From assembly GCA_022711195.1 (NCBI GenBank), contig JAKLFN010000015.1, positions 1-19,374 on the forward strand: a stretch of 19,374 nucleotides of DNA. The letters run 5' to 3'. Position 1 is the stretch's first letter; the number at the start of each line of letters is the position of its first letter. This stretch comes from Bacteroidota bacterium. GTDB taxonomy: Bacteria > Bacteroidota > Bacteroidia > Bacteroidales > VadinHA17. The position numbers and the translations under genes were made by a program. Of this stretch, positions 8,336 to 15,725 are shown piece by piece. Below the pieces are notes generated by a model. The model had not been told where the DNA came from, searched no databases, and saw nothing but the letters and a program-made list of their open reading frames with translations.

Positions 8336-9109
8336 CTAAATCTTCCTCCCTATGTAAAACACATAGCCGTAATACTCCTTGTACTTGTCATATAGCTGAA
8401 CTTCATGCCTTTGGAAAGCAACAAGATCTTCGGCAGCTTTATTCCCCGGATACTTTTTCAGGAATGCTTCCTGTATCGAAGCCTGGGGTTCATGGTAATT
8501 AACCGTCCAGCACTCTTCCGGCAGGATAAAAGCAGCAACCGGAACATACCCGGCTTTCTGCATCTGGTCAACCTTCCTCGGTATTGTGTCAATCTCAGCA
8601 TATGCATCCATCCAGAACCTGTTTATCTCTTCCGGCCGTTCTTCGGTGAACCATGAACTCTCGGAAACTGCAATATATCCTCCCTTTTTCAGAAATTTTC
8701 TCCATTCCTTCAGGCCCCGCTCAAACCCGATATTATAGATTGCCCCCTCAGACCAGACCAGATCCAGCTCCTCATCCCCGAAAGGAAGTTTGTCCATCGA
8801 ACCTGTAATCCCTTTAACCCTGTCCTGAAGATTCAGTTTCCCGGCATTGGCATTAAACAGCTCGATGAATTTCGGGAACAGATCGATCCCTGTAATCCTT
8901 CCCCGTGCATTCTGCGCCAGAACCATCGTCTGCCCGCCTGTGCCACAGCCGATATCGGCAATCACCGAGTCATTCGTGAGATTGTCGATAAAACTCAAAG
9001 CCTTTTTAGTCACCTCCGGACTGCCGGGCCCCTGTCTTTCAAAATTTGAGAAATACTCACAGATCAGACCGTAGTCGATTTCGTGGATTGACTGATTTTC
9101 ACTGCTCAT
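8336..9109 (-). CDS. Class I SAM-dependent methyltransferase
   Basis: A 257-residue Rossmann-fold methyltransferase, counted from the ATG at 9109 ([15 protein letters not shown]). The frame is open to 9199, but the extra 30 residues look unlike the family. Motif I is [16 protein letters not shown] at about 49-64. [15 protein letters not shown] gives the acidic residue that binds SAM ribose. [22 protein letters not shown] is motif IV/post-I. The C-terminal part, with WTVNYHEPQ and YVFYIGRKI, is found in stand-alone methyltransferases of Bacteroidota. The substrate is not predictable. It is divergent from the flavodoxin-fold gene at 9339, so the 229-bp gap between them probably contains promoters for both directions. 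Confidence 0.88.
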   Translation of the reverse strand: MSSENQSIHEIDYGLICEYFSNFERQGPGSPEVTKKALSFIDNLTNDSVIADIGCGTGGQTMVLAQNARGRITGIDLFPKFIELFNANAGKLNLQDRVKGITGSMDKLPFGDEELDLVWSEGAIYNIGFERGLKEWRKFLKKGGYIAVSESSWFTEERPEEINRFWMDAYAEIDTIPRKVDQMQKAGYVPVAAFILPEECWTVNYHEPQASIQEAFLKKYPGNKAAEDLVAFQRHEVQLYDKYKEYYGYVFYIGRKI

Positions 9110-9276
9110 GATTATTGAATTTGTTAAGCAGCAAGTTATGAAACTTCCGGAAAATGCCGCGATTGTCATCCCGAAAAAATGAAGACGAATGTCTCTCACT
9201 GAGGCATTTCAGCCATTGGCCGGCTTAAAATGGCTCTTCAATTGAAAATAATTTTTCTGCACTTGTTTACATGGCG

Positions 9277-9284
9277 TAACTTTG
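9277..9284 (+). promoter_or_regulatory. Putative -7 box TAACTTTG ahead of the flavodoxin-fold gene
   Basis: TAACTTTG matches the Bacteroidota TAnnTTTG -7 consensus and lies 54 bp upstream of the ATG at 9339, in the divergent intergenic region. An AT-rich stretch lies upstream but no well-spaced TTTG was identified. Confidence 0.5.
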
Positions 9285-9338
9285 TTCATCTGACAGGGGG
9301 AACCAATTAGTATACAGACCTATAAGAAGTACCAGATT

Positions 9339-10103
9339 ATGAAAGTTACAGCATTTATCGGAAGCGGAAGAAAGCGGCATTCATACAATGCCTGCGAAAA
9401 ATTCCTGCAGAACCTGCAGACGATGGGCAATGTGGAGTATGAGATGGTTCGGTTAAGCGAGTACAACATCGGAACCTGCAGGGGTTGCAGGATCTGCTTC
9501 GACAAGGGGGAGGAATTCTGTCCCCATAAGGATGACCGGGATAAGTTGATTGAAAAGATGAAGGATTCTGACGGGGTGATTTTTGCATCACCCAACTATT
9601 CCTTTCAGGTCTCGGGTATGATGAAGGTTTTCCTCGACAGGCTCGGGTTTGGTTTTCACCGTCCCGATTTCTTCGGGAAAACATTTTCAAGCATCGTCGT
9701 CCAGGGGATCGGGAAGGGAGAGAAAATAGTAAGATACCTCGACTTCACAGGCAGGGGATTGGGCTTTAATGTCGTCAAAGGGTGTTGTATCAAGACCCTG
9801 GAGCCGATGACCGGGAAATCACAGAAAGCGTTTGACAGCACAATAGACGAGCAGAGCAAAAAATTCCATGCACAGCTTGTAAAACATGAATACCCCTCAC
9901 CGTCACTGTGGTGGTTAATGATATTCAGGATGGCAAGGACCAGCATGTATAAGATGCTGGATGACAGCTGTCGCGACTATACTTACTTCCGCGACAAGGG
10001 TTGGTTTGAATCGGATTATTTCTATCCGGTAAAGCTGAATCCGCTGAAGAAGTTGTCGGGCAAAGTGTTCGACAGGCTGGCAATCCAGATAATAAGGAGT
10101 TAA
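9339..10103 (+). CDS. NAD(P)H-dependent flavodoxin-fold reductase (iron-sulfur-flavoprotein-like)
   Basis: A 254-residue flavodoxin-fold oxidoreductase of the NADPH-dependent FMN reductase type. The N-terminal strand and phosphate loop are MKVTAFIGSGRKRHSYNA. A cysteine cluster follows at C-x2-C-x2-C with a later Cys (TCRGCRICFDKGEEFC), like the site in archaeal iron-sulfur flavoproteins. SDGVIFASPNYSFQVSGMMK is the second FMN loop. The C-terminal region beyond residue 180 is longer than in the minimal family and has a hydrophobic WWLMIF segment, so peripheral membrane contact is possible. It probably transfers electrons to quinones or aromatic acceptors. Three bases separate its stop from the next gene, which suggests coupling. 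Confidence 0.85.
   Translation: MKVTAFIGSGRKRHSYNACEKFLQNLQTMGNVEYEMVRLSEYNIGTCRGCRICFDKGEEFCPHKDDRDKLIEKMKDSDGVIFASPNYSFQVSGMMKVFLDRLGFGFHRPDFFGKTFSSIVVQGIGKGEKIVRYLDFTGRGLGFNVVKGCCIKTLEPMTGKSQKAFDSTIDEQSKKFHAQLVKHEYPSPSLWWLMIFRMARTSMYKMLDDSCRDYTYFRDKGWFESDYFYPVKLNPLKKLSGKVFDRLAIQIIRS
10094..10099 (+). promoter_or_regulatory. Shine-Dalgarno AAGGAG that fixes a GTG start
   Basis: AAGGAG lies 7 bases upstream of the GTG at 10107. Strong Shine-Dalgarno sequences are rare elsewhere in this window, so it supports the GTG start of the SRPBCC gene over the internal ATG at about codon 16. It overlaps the last codons of the upstream gene. Confidence 0.6.
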
Positions 10104-10106
10104 TCT

Positions 10107-10718
10107 GTGCCATCATTTTCGATTGATTCCCTGCCTGATGTCCCGGGTGCGATGCGCAGGAACCTGGTGAGGAGCATCGGCATAGAGGCCTGTGCTCATG
10201 ATATTTTCATATGGCTGACACAGCTGAGGGTTGCTCCCTACAGTTACGACTTTATCGATAACGGCAGGCGGAAATCGCCCTCTTTTATAATTGAAAATCT
10301 TCCGCCTCTCAGGATCAACACCCATTTCCTGCTTGCATTTCATGTTTCTGCATTTGAGGAGGACTCCTTTATAGCCTGCCGGTACTGCGAGCCGGTCAAT
10401 CCGCCATTCAGCCTGTGTCTGCGGGGCCTGCACATGGAATACAGGATAGAAGAGAATGGACATGAAGCCACATTGTGGTGCAAAATCTCCGGGTACATCA
10501 GGCGCAATGCTCTCTCCCGGTTTTTCTTCTTTGCTTTTTCCCTCGTAAACAGAATTATGATGAAAAGGCAGCTTAAAAACATAAAGAAATATTCTGAGCT
10601 GGCATCTGCAGGGAAGGCACTCAGCGGAAGGCTAAGCCTGGCCGGTTACTATCCGCGGTCCCGCATTCACTGGTGGATCTTCTGCCGCAGGCATAACTGC
10701 AGGGAGTTGATTGTCTGA
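10107..10718 (+). CDS. SRPBCC (START/Bet v1-like) family protein
   Basis: A 203-residue protein starting with GTG at 10107. WLTQLRVAPYSYDFIDNGRR followed by SPSFI resembles the N-terminus of SRPBCC/polyketide-cyclase-like proteins, which form a helix-grip fold with a large hydrophobic cavity. Strand segments such as THFLLAFHVSAFEEDSFIAC and LHMEYRIEENGHEATLWCKI continue the pattern. A long C-terminal amphipathic helix (FSLVNRIMMKRQLKNIKKYS) closes the cavity. The last about 35 residues (SAGKALSGRLSLAGYYPRSR onward) look like an unusual basic tail. It is coupled to the flavodoxin-fold reductase, so it may bind a lipid- or aromatic-like ligand handled by that enzyme (inference). Confidence 0.7.
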   Translation: MPSFSIDSLPDVPGAMRRNLVRSIGIEACAHDIFIWLTQLRVAPYSYDFIDNGRRKSPSFIIENLPPLRINTHFLLAFHVSAFEEDSFIACRYCEPVNPPFSLCLRGLHMEYRIEENGHEATLWCKISGYIRRNALSRFFFFAFSLVNRIMMKRQLKNIKKYSELASAGKALSGRLSLAGYYPRSRIHWWIFCRRHNCRELIV

Positions 10719-11021
10719 ACCTAACACGAAGTGCTATCCTGGGGGCAGGCTCAACAAGGATACTGGTGGAATGATTTTCTGGTCCGCGTTGAACGCAGAC
10801 TCTGTTGTCACTAACTTCATTCCCGGAAACACCGGCACCAGGGCACCAAAAACCGCCTTATTGCATTCTGGTTTCCATCAACAGAGATGGATTGTGTTTA
10901 CTTTCAAACTATCTGATAATTGCATGAGAAATCTGTCTGAGATTGATGGAATTTTCATTAAATTTACTTGTCTCTGACCTTAAAGGTCTCGCTGTATTAG
11001 TTGTAACAAAAACGCATTGCC
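10719..11021 (+). other. Intergenic region upstream of the KilA-N gene, no supported gene
   Basis: This 303-bp gap has an open frame with a TTG start (10711-10977), but the predicted peptide has no recognisable motif. A short imperfect hairpin (GACCTTAAAGGTC, about 10976-10988) is present but lacks a T-run, so I do not call it a terminator. I see no tRNA or riboswitch. Confidence 0.6.
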
Positions 11022-11837
11022 ATGGTCAGGAAAAGGACTATTTCTGTGAGAAATATTTCTGTAAGCATTATTGAGTATCAGAATGAGGATTACATTTCAC
11101 TCACTGATATGATAAAAGCCAAGGAAGGTGATTTCTTCATTTCGGATTGGCTCAGGAACCGAAACACGGTCGAGTACCTGGGTATCTGGGAGAGCATAAA
11201 CAACCCCCTTTTTAATTATGGCGAATTCGCCATAATTAAAAGTATGGCAGGATTGCATAGTTATAGAATTTCAGCCAGGGAATGGATCGAAAAAACAAAT
11301 TCAATCGGGATAAAGGCAACTGCCGGTCGTTATGGAGGAACATACGCTCATAAGGACATTGCTTTTGAATTTGGCATGTGGATAAGCGCAGAGTTTAAGA
11401 TTTACCTGATCAGAGAATTCCAGAGACTAAAAGAGGATGAAAATAGTCGTTTGAAACTTGAATGGAACCTGCAGAGAACTCTTGCTAAAATTAATTACCA
11501 TATCCATACCGATGCCATTAAGGAAAACCTTATTCCTCAGGAGGTCTCCGGGAAACAGATGAGCCTGACGTATGCCAGTGAGGCTGATCTTTTGAATGTT
11601 GCACTGTTTGGCCTCACTGCTGCAGACTGGAGATCAGCCAATCCCGGGGAAGCTGGCAATGTACGTGATCATGCCTCCCTTGAGCAACTGGTCGTATTAT
11701 CAAATCTTGAGAGTATCAACGCAGTAATGATACAGCAGGGACTTTCCCAGGGTGAAAGGCTGAAGCAGCTGAACCAGATTGCAATTATGCAGATGAAATC
11801 ACTCCTTGCTCATAAGACAATCAGGAAACTGGAATAG
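11022..11837 (+). CDS. KilA-N domain protein, full length
   Basis: A 271-residue protein of the KilA-N type common in Bacteroidota genomes and phages. The KilA-N DNA-binding domain spans about residues 10-135: YISLTDMIKAKEGD, IWESINNPLFNYGEF, SAREWIEKTNSIGIKA, GRYGGTYAHKDIAFEFGMWI and FKIYLIREFQRLKEDE. A C-terminal region follows with IHTDAIKENLIP and a final helical part rich in Gln. The length and order match complete members, so this copy appears intact. The domain is thought to bind DNA in phage and plasmid proteins; the role of chromosomal copies is unclear. Codons 63-74 lie in a perfect 32-bp palindrome. The last 39 bp overlap the convergent acyltransferase gene. A related decayed copy lies at 15788-16030. 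Confidence 0.9.
   Translation: MVRKRTISVRNISVSIIEYQNEDYISLTDMIKAKEGDFFISDWLRNRNTVEYLGIWESINNPLFNYGEFAIIKSMAGLHSYRISAREWIEKTNSIGIKATAGRYGGTYAHKDIAFEFGMWISAEFKIYLIREFQRLKEDENSRLKLEWNLQRTLAKINYHIHTDAIKENLIPQEVSGKQMSLTYASEADLLNVALFGLTAADWRSANPGEAGNVRDHASLEQLVVLSNLESINAVMIQQGLSQGERLKQLNQIAIMQMKSLLAHKTIRKLE
11210..11241. repeat. Perfect 32-bp palindrome inside the KilA-N coding sequence
   Basis: Arms of 16 bp are perfectly complementary around a central GAATTC with no loop. The sequence encodes residues 63-74 (LFNYGEFAIIKS) of the KilA-N protein, with E68-F69 at the centre. As RNA or extruded DNA it could form a long hairpin; as DNA it could be a symmetric protein-binding site. It recurs at 15895-15926 with three changes that break its symmetry. 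Confidence 0.9.
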
Positions 11838-12779
11838 CCCCATCCCGCTCTTCAGCGTCCCGAGGAGCTGGTTCATGAACCGTGCTGCCGGAGCACCGTC
11901 TACAATATCATGGTTAAAAGAACCGGTCAGGCAGAGGAACTCCCGCTCCTCATGCCCCTCGCCGGTAAAGACCATCCGCTTCTCTATGCTTCCTACAGTG
12001 ATCAGCACCGTCCCGCTGCCATGGGGGATGAACCATACCGGCTCGCGACTGAACATCCCCACTGCTGTCACTGCAACCTTGCCGTACCGCTTCGCAAGGC
12101 TTATGTTCCTGTCGGCGAGACGGACGAAAGCCTTCAGCAGGAAACCAGGGATATGCCGTATCCATGTCATGCCGGAAAAACCTCCCAGGGATGACTCGCT
12201 GCGGGCCCGCGCTGACCTGATCAGGTCATTGATCTCACGGAAGGTGAGGCTCTGTGCCGCCTCTATCGCCAGCGGCTCGGGGACCCTCTCCCCGGAGATC
12301 TCACGCTCCACCAGCACGCTGACGGTGACATCGTCGAGGGTGATGAGCCTGTTCCCCCGCCTGAAGGTGTTGAGATGAGGATGCTCCTTCACCACCTGTG
12401 CCAGGCAGTAAACGATATATGCCGTGAACGACAGCTTCTCGCCGGTGCGTTCCTGGTGCTCCCGCATCATCTGCCTCGGGAGGGTCACATCTGCGGCGCA
12501 GAGCGAATGGATCGTGCTTTTCCTGGCGGTGACGGCTGCCGACGCCGCCACCATCTTCCTGTTGAAACTGATCCTCTCTGAAGTATATCCTTTCTTCAAC
12601 GACGCATTTTCCCCTAACAATGGTAATCGCCTCTTCCCGGAGGTATGTTCTTTCTTTGCCGTACCATCCATTCCGGTGCCTGAACCGATCCTTTCAGGGG
12701 TGAACCCACTCTTCCCGGAGCCATGCCCTTCCCTCGCCGAACCGGTCACTACGGTCCCTGAACTGGTCCTTTTCTCCAT
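11799..12779 (-). CDS. 2-oxoacid dehydrogenase E2-type acyltransferase domain protein, no lipoyl domain
   Basis: A 326-residue protein whose core (about 68-326) is the catalytic domain of E2 acyltransferases (CAT-like fold). ERISFNRKMVAASAAVTARK opens the domain, SFTAYIVYCLAQVVKEHPHL is the conserved middle helix, and SFNHDIVDGAPAARF holds catalytic H290 and D294-G295. No lipoyl or subunit-binding domain is present. The N-terminal 67 residues are instead a basic, Gly/Ser-rich region built from a 26-codon tandem duplication. It may be a stand-alone acyltransferase rather than part of a dehydrogenase complex. The start ATG is 3 bp after the stop of the NmrA-like gene, so coupling is likely. The DNA is clearly GC-rich; 12241-12300 counts 41 of 60 G+C. 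The C-terminus overlaps the convergent KilA-N gene by 39 bp. Confidence 0.85.
   Translation of the reverse strand: MEKRTSSGTVVTGSAREGHGSGKSGFTPERIGSGTGMDGTAKKEHTSGKRRLPLLGENASLKKGYTSERISFNRKMVAASAAVTARKSTIHSLCAADVTLPRQMMREHQERTGEKLSFTAYIVYCLAQVVKEHPHLNTFRRGNRLITLDDVTVSVLVEREISGERVPEPLAIEAAQSLTFREINDLIRSARARSESSLGGFSGMTWIRHIPGFLLKAFVRLADRNISLAKRYGKVAVTAVGMFSREPVWFIPHGSGTVLITVGSIEKRMVFTGEGHEEREFLCLTGSFNHDIVDGAPAARFMNQLLGTLKSGMGLFQFPDCLMSKE
12631..12761 (-). repeat. 78-bp-period tandem duplication encoding the acyltransferase N-terminal linker
   Basis: The 53-bp segments 12709-12761 and 12631-12683 align with roughly 70% identity at a spacing of 78 bp (26 codons). They encode SGTVVTGSAREGHGSGK and SGTGMDGTAKKEHTSGK. 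A short related piece (GFTPERIG against GYTSERIS) appears after each. The in-frame period suggests expansion of a disordered basic linker. Confidence 0.75.
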
Positions 12780-12782
12780 GAT

Positions 12783-13619
12783 TTATTTCTTGGACCTGAC
12801 CCAGGTGTCAAAATCTGTTGCCGGCCTTCCCAGCAGGGCAAGGTCAGCTTCTGGCACCTCCGGCTCATGCACCTTTTCAAAATACCCGAAGAGCGAGGCT
12901 GCGAACTTCAGCTGCCTGTTTCGTGTCAGGAAGGCGATGATCTTCAGGGGCAGGAGGGGAGTCTCACCGACACTCTTTATCTCCGGATGGAGGGCGCTGC
13001 AGTATTTCTCAAGCATTTCCTTCATTGTGTATCTCTCCGGACCATAGACATAATAGATCCTGTTCCCCGCCCCGGGGGTTGAATAGGCGGCTGCCACCAT
13101 TGTGCCCAGGTCGTCAGCAGCCACCCAGTGATACCGGTCTGTCAGCCTGCCCAGGACAGAAGCCTTGCCGTTCCGGACGAACATGGGCAGCGACTCGAAG
13201 AACCATGTAGGCCGGAAGATATACCACGAAAGACCGCTCTGCATGATCATCTGTTCCGTCCTGAACTTGTCGTCCGTGAACTTAAACCACCGGTTCTCCT
13301 CCGCCACGGTGCATCCCGAGATCAGGCTGATCTTCCTGACACCGTTCCTCTTCGAGACTTCGAGAATGTTCGAGACCGCTTTCACATCGTCCGCCGAGGC
13401 GAGTGAAATATGCACAGCATCGCACCCGGTCACTGCCTTCTCAAGGTCTGCCACGTTGAATACATCGCCCTGTGCGATCTCATAGTCATTGACGAACATC
13501 GACGGTTTCACCGACCTCGAGAAGAGTCGCAGGTCATACCCTCTTTCGTCCAGTTTGCGGATAACGGGACCCGCCAGCAGCCCGCTGGCGCCGATAACAA
13601 GAATCTTCATCCTTTCCAT
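12783..13619 (-). CDS. NmrA-like / atypical SDR NAD(P)-binding protein
   Basis: A 278-residue Rossmann-fold protein of the atypical short-chain dehydrogenase (NmrA-like) type. The dinucleotide loop is KILVIGASGLLAGPVIRKL (GxSGxxG). GDVFNVADLEKAVTGCDAVH is the usual second part, and SLISGCTV lies at the strand that often carries a catalytic Ser. WYIFRPTWFFESLPMF and HWVAADDLGTMVAAAYS are typical of NmrA/isoflavone-reductase-like proteins. The usual YxxxK catalytic pair is not obvious, so it may act as a redox sensor or an epimerase-like enzyme rather than a classical dehydrogenase. Start may be 13619 (MERMKIL) or 13610 (MKIL). It sits between a Crp/Fnr gene 83 bp upstream and the acyltransferase 3 bp downstream. 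Confidence 0.87.
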   Translation of the reverse strand: MERMKILVIGASGLLAGPVIRKLDERGYDLRLFSRSVKPSMFVNDYEIAQGDVFNVADLEKAVTGCDAVHISLASADDVKAVSNILEVSKRNGVRKISLISGCTVAEENRWFKFTDDKFRTEQMIMQSGLSWYIFRPTWFFESLPMFVRNGKASVLGRLTDRYHWVAADDLGTMVAAAYSTPGAGNRIYYVYGPERYTMKEMLEKYCSALHPEIKSVGETPLLPLKIIAFLTRNRQLKFAASLFGYFEKVHEPEVPEADLALLGRPATDFDTWVRSKK

Positions 13620-13648
13620 AGCTGTTGTAGTTTGATTTGTTGATAAGG

Positions 13649-13656
13649 CAAAGTTA
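13649..13656 (-). promoter_or_regulatory. Putative -7 box TAACTTTG ahead of the NmrA-like gene
   Basis: On the minus strand the octamer is TAACTTTG, matching TAnnTTTG, 29 bp upstream of the start at 13619 in the gap after the Crp/Fnr gene. This suggests that the NmrA-like and acyltransferase genes can be transcribed as their own unit. The Crp/Fnr product is an obvious candidate regulator. Confidence 0.5.
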
Positions 13657-13702
13657 CCCCACCGGTTTGGGAGCGTTGTTTGACAAAAGTCAAAAAAAGG
13701 GC

Positions 13703-14266
13703 TCAGATCGATTTTCTAATCCTGCTGAGGGTGGCGATGTCGATGCCGAGGTAGGATGCGATATGTTTCAGTGCGACTTTCTGCAGGATGTCAGGGTGTT
13801 TTTTGATGAAGAGCTCGTACCGTTCCGATGCTGTGAGGGTCTGGAGTTGTATTGAACGGTTCATTAGGGAGTTGTACATTGCCTCGTCCACGTCTTTGCC
13901 TATCTGCCGCCATGCCGGCACCACGCGTATCAGCTCCTGCATCCGGTCATAAGTGATCACGTCCATCTCGCAGTCCTCGATGGCGATTATGTATTCCCTT
14001 GACGGCACCTGGTCGTTGAAGCTCTTCATTGAGATCACTACCGAGCCCTTTTTGAAGAAGTGGGTGGTGATCTCGTTTGCCCTGTCGTCATAGAAGAATG
14101 ACCGCATCATTCCCGACCGCAGGTAGGCGATTCGTGTAGCAATTTGTCCCTTCTCCAGGAACAGTGATCTGGCCTGCAGTGTCTCCGGCCGGTAGCGACT
14201 GACGGTCTCATTCCAGTCCCTTTGGGTAAAACCGTAATGCTCAATCAACCTGTCTTTGAAGTCCAT
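13703..14266 (-). CDS. Crp/Fnr-family transcriptional regulator
   Basis: A 187-residue regulator. Residues about 25-115 form a cyclic-nucleotide-binding-like beta-roll (SLFLEKGQIATRIAYLRSGM and FFKKGSVVISMKSF). A long dimer helix follows, then a compact C-terminal winged helix (VALKHIASYLGIDIATLSRIRK) with the recognition helix ending the protein. Fnr-type cysteines and clear cAMP-contact residues are missing, as in many Bacteroidota members, so it probably senses another ligand or state. It is transcribed toward the NmrA-like and acyltransferase genes and is their likely local regulator (inference from position). Confidence 0.9.
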   Translation of the reverse strand: MDFKDRLIEHYGFTQRDWNETVSRYRPETLQARSLFLEKGQIATRIAYLRSGMMRSFFYDDRANEITTHFFKKGSVVISMKSFNDQVPSREYIIAIEDCEMDVITYDRMQELIRVVPAWRQIGKDVDEAMYNSLMNRSIQLQTLTASERYELFIKKHPDILQKVALKHIASYLGIDIATLSRIRKSI

Positions 14267-14343
14267 CGTAGAGTAAAGATACAGTTGTTGGATTTCATGG
14301 CAAAGCAGTCGACAGGCTTCAAAATGGTATAAATGAACAGCAT

Positions 14344-14433
14344 GATTGACGAATTTAAATAAATAGCATTAAACATAAGATATAATTGACGAAAGGTATT
14401 ATATTTGCAAAAGCATAAGATAAGATTGAAGAA
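14344..14433 (+). repeat. Three direct repeats with exact 40-bp spacing upstream of the AAA_14 gene
   Basis: GATTGACGAA (14344-14353), AATTGACGAA (14384-14393) and GATTGAAGAA (14424-14433) lie exactly 40 bp apart. The second and third are preceded by CATAAGAT, giving a 17-of-20 match between 14374-14393 and 14414-14433. The third copy touches the ATG of the next gene. The spacing is near four helical turns and could place regulator sites on one face of the DNA. Confidence 0.7.
14400..14407 (+). promoter_or_regulatory. Putative -7 box TATATTTG for the AAA_14 gene
   Basis: TATATTTG matches TAnnTTTG and lies 25 bp upstream of the ATG at 14433. It falls between the second and third 40-bp-spaced repeats, so a protein binding the repeats could block or assist transcription. 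No clear -33 element was found. Confidence 0.5.
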
Positions 14434-15641
14434 TGAAAGACTACATTGAGAGGCCTTTGTATATTGACAGAATAAAGCCTTATATCGGCAAGAGTCTGAT
14501 AAAGGTAATTACCGGCCAGAGGAGGGTGGGTAAGAGCTGCATGCTGATGCAGGTAAGGGATCTCATAATGGAGAAAGACCACGACACCCACATTATTTTC
14601 ATTAATAAGGAGCAGCATGAGTTCGCCCCGATCACTGACCATGTCACGCTTCTTGAATATGTTGGCCTTCATTCAAAGGGAAAAGGGAAGGTTGCGTTAT
14701 TCATTGATGAGATCCAGGAGATTGATTCATTTGAAGTAGCGTTGAGAGACCTGTCCACAAGGAAGAAGTTTGACATCTACTGTACCGGTAGTAACGCAAG
14801 GCTGCTTTCAGGTGAGCTGGCAACTCTTCTGGCGGGGCGTTACATTGAGATAAGGGTGTATGGCCTGAGTTATTCCGAATACCTGATGTTTCGCGATGAT
14901 GATGATTCCCCGGATTCATTCAGGACATACCTGCGTGAAGGAGGTCTTCCCTATCTGATTCATCTTGGAACTGACATAAATGTTGTCAATGAGTATCTTA
15001 ATACTATTTATAGCACCATTCTGCTGAAGGATGTGGTGGCAAGGTATAATGTGCGGAATGTTAAATTTCTTGAGAGTCTGGTTCTTTTTCTTGCCGATAA
15101 TACAGGAAGCATCGTTTCCGCAAAAAAAATCAGCGAATATCTGAAATCACAGAACATAAATATTTCAACACAGGTAGTGATAGATTATATCGGATACCTT
15201 GAATCCTCTTTCATGATACATAGGGTGAGGCGAACAGGTATCCGGGGGAAGAGACTCTTTGAAATAGGAGAGAAATACTTCTTCGGTGACACCGGAATCA
15301 GGAATGTCATTGCAGGATATAATCTGGCTGATGTTCATAAAATGCTGGAGAACATCGTTTTTCTTCATCTCAGGACTGCCGGCTATGAGGTGACGGTTGG
15401 ATCGGAAAACGGCAAGGAAATTGACTTCATTGCCAGTCGGGGAGGAGAGCGGATTTATGTTCAGGTTGCATATCTTCTTGAAAAGCCTGAGACGGCACAG
15501 CGTGAATTCGGAAATCTGCTTGGGATCAGCGACAATTACCCCAAATATGTGGTAACGATGGATGAGCTGAACGAAACCTCATCTTATCAGGGCATACAGA
15601 GAATGCACGTGAAGGATTTCTGCCGGATGATGGCAGGTTGA
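14433..15641 (+). CDS. AAA_14 / DUF4143 ATP-binding protein
   Basis: A 402-residue protein of the AAA_14-DUF4143 group, abundant in Bacteroidota but of unproven function. The P-loop is GQRRVGKS (28-35). The Walker B strand is VALFIDEIQ (87-95). Residues 118-148 contain TGSNARLLSGELATLLAGR and YGLSYSEYL, typical family signatures. The C-terminal DUF4143 part has FFGDTGIRNV and the PD-(D/E)XK-like stretch KEIDFIASRGG followed by YVQVAY, where Gln replaces the usual catalytic Glu. It is probably an ATP-dependent regulator or DNA-related ATPase; a nuclease activity is not supported. It is alone on the plus strand, preceded by the 40-bp-spaced repeats and followed by transposon-like debris. Confidence 0.9.
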   Translation: MKDYIERPLYIDRIKPYIGKSLIKVITGQRRVGKSCMLMQVRDLIMEKDHDTHIIFINKEQHEFAPITDHVTLLEYVGLHSKGKGKVALFIDEIQEIDSFEVALRDLSTRKKFDIYCTGSNARLLSGELATLLAGRYIEIRVYGLSYSEYLMFRDDDDSPDSFRTYLREGGLPYLIHLGTDINVVNEYLNTIYSTILLKDVVARYNVRNVKFLESLVLFLADNTGSIVSAKKISEYLKSQNINISTQVVIDYIGYLESSFMIHRVRRTGIRGKRLFEIGEKYFFGDTGIRNVIAGYNLADVHKMLENIVFLHLRTAGYEVTVGSENGKEIDFIASRGGERIYVQVAYLLEKPETAQREFGNLLGISDNYPKYVVTMDELNETSSYQGIQRMHVKDFCRMMAG

Positions 15642-15725
15642 CTACACACAGGCGACCCGCGATGCAGGCCGTTGTATGCGTTTAAAACTTGTCAAGTTCA
15701 TCCAGCAATGCCCTTCTTTGAGGGT

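Noticed and set aside
10711..10977. Open frame of 88 codons with a TTG start overlapping the end of the SRPBCC gene
   Set aside because: No recognisable motif, no ribosome-binding site and a composition typical of non-coding sequence.
10976..10988. Hairpin GACCTTAAAGGTC as a terminator for the reductase/SRPBCC pair
   Set aside because: Five-base stem without a following T-run and more than 250 bp after the stop codon.
11806..12378. 190-codon plus-strand open frame antisense to the acyltransferase
   Set aside because: It lies fully within the well-supported acyltransferase on the other strand and has the Arg/Ser/Pro-rich look of an antisense shadow in GC-rich DNA.
15668..15722. Possible C-terminal transposase or ATPase remnant on the minus strand (QRRALLDELDKF then stop)
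   Set aside because: Only twelve residues and no diagnostic motif; too short to support.
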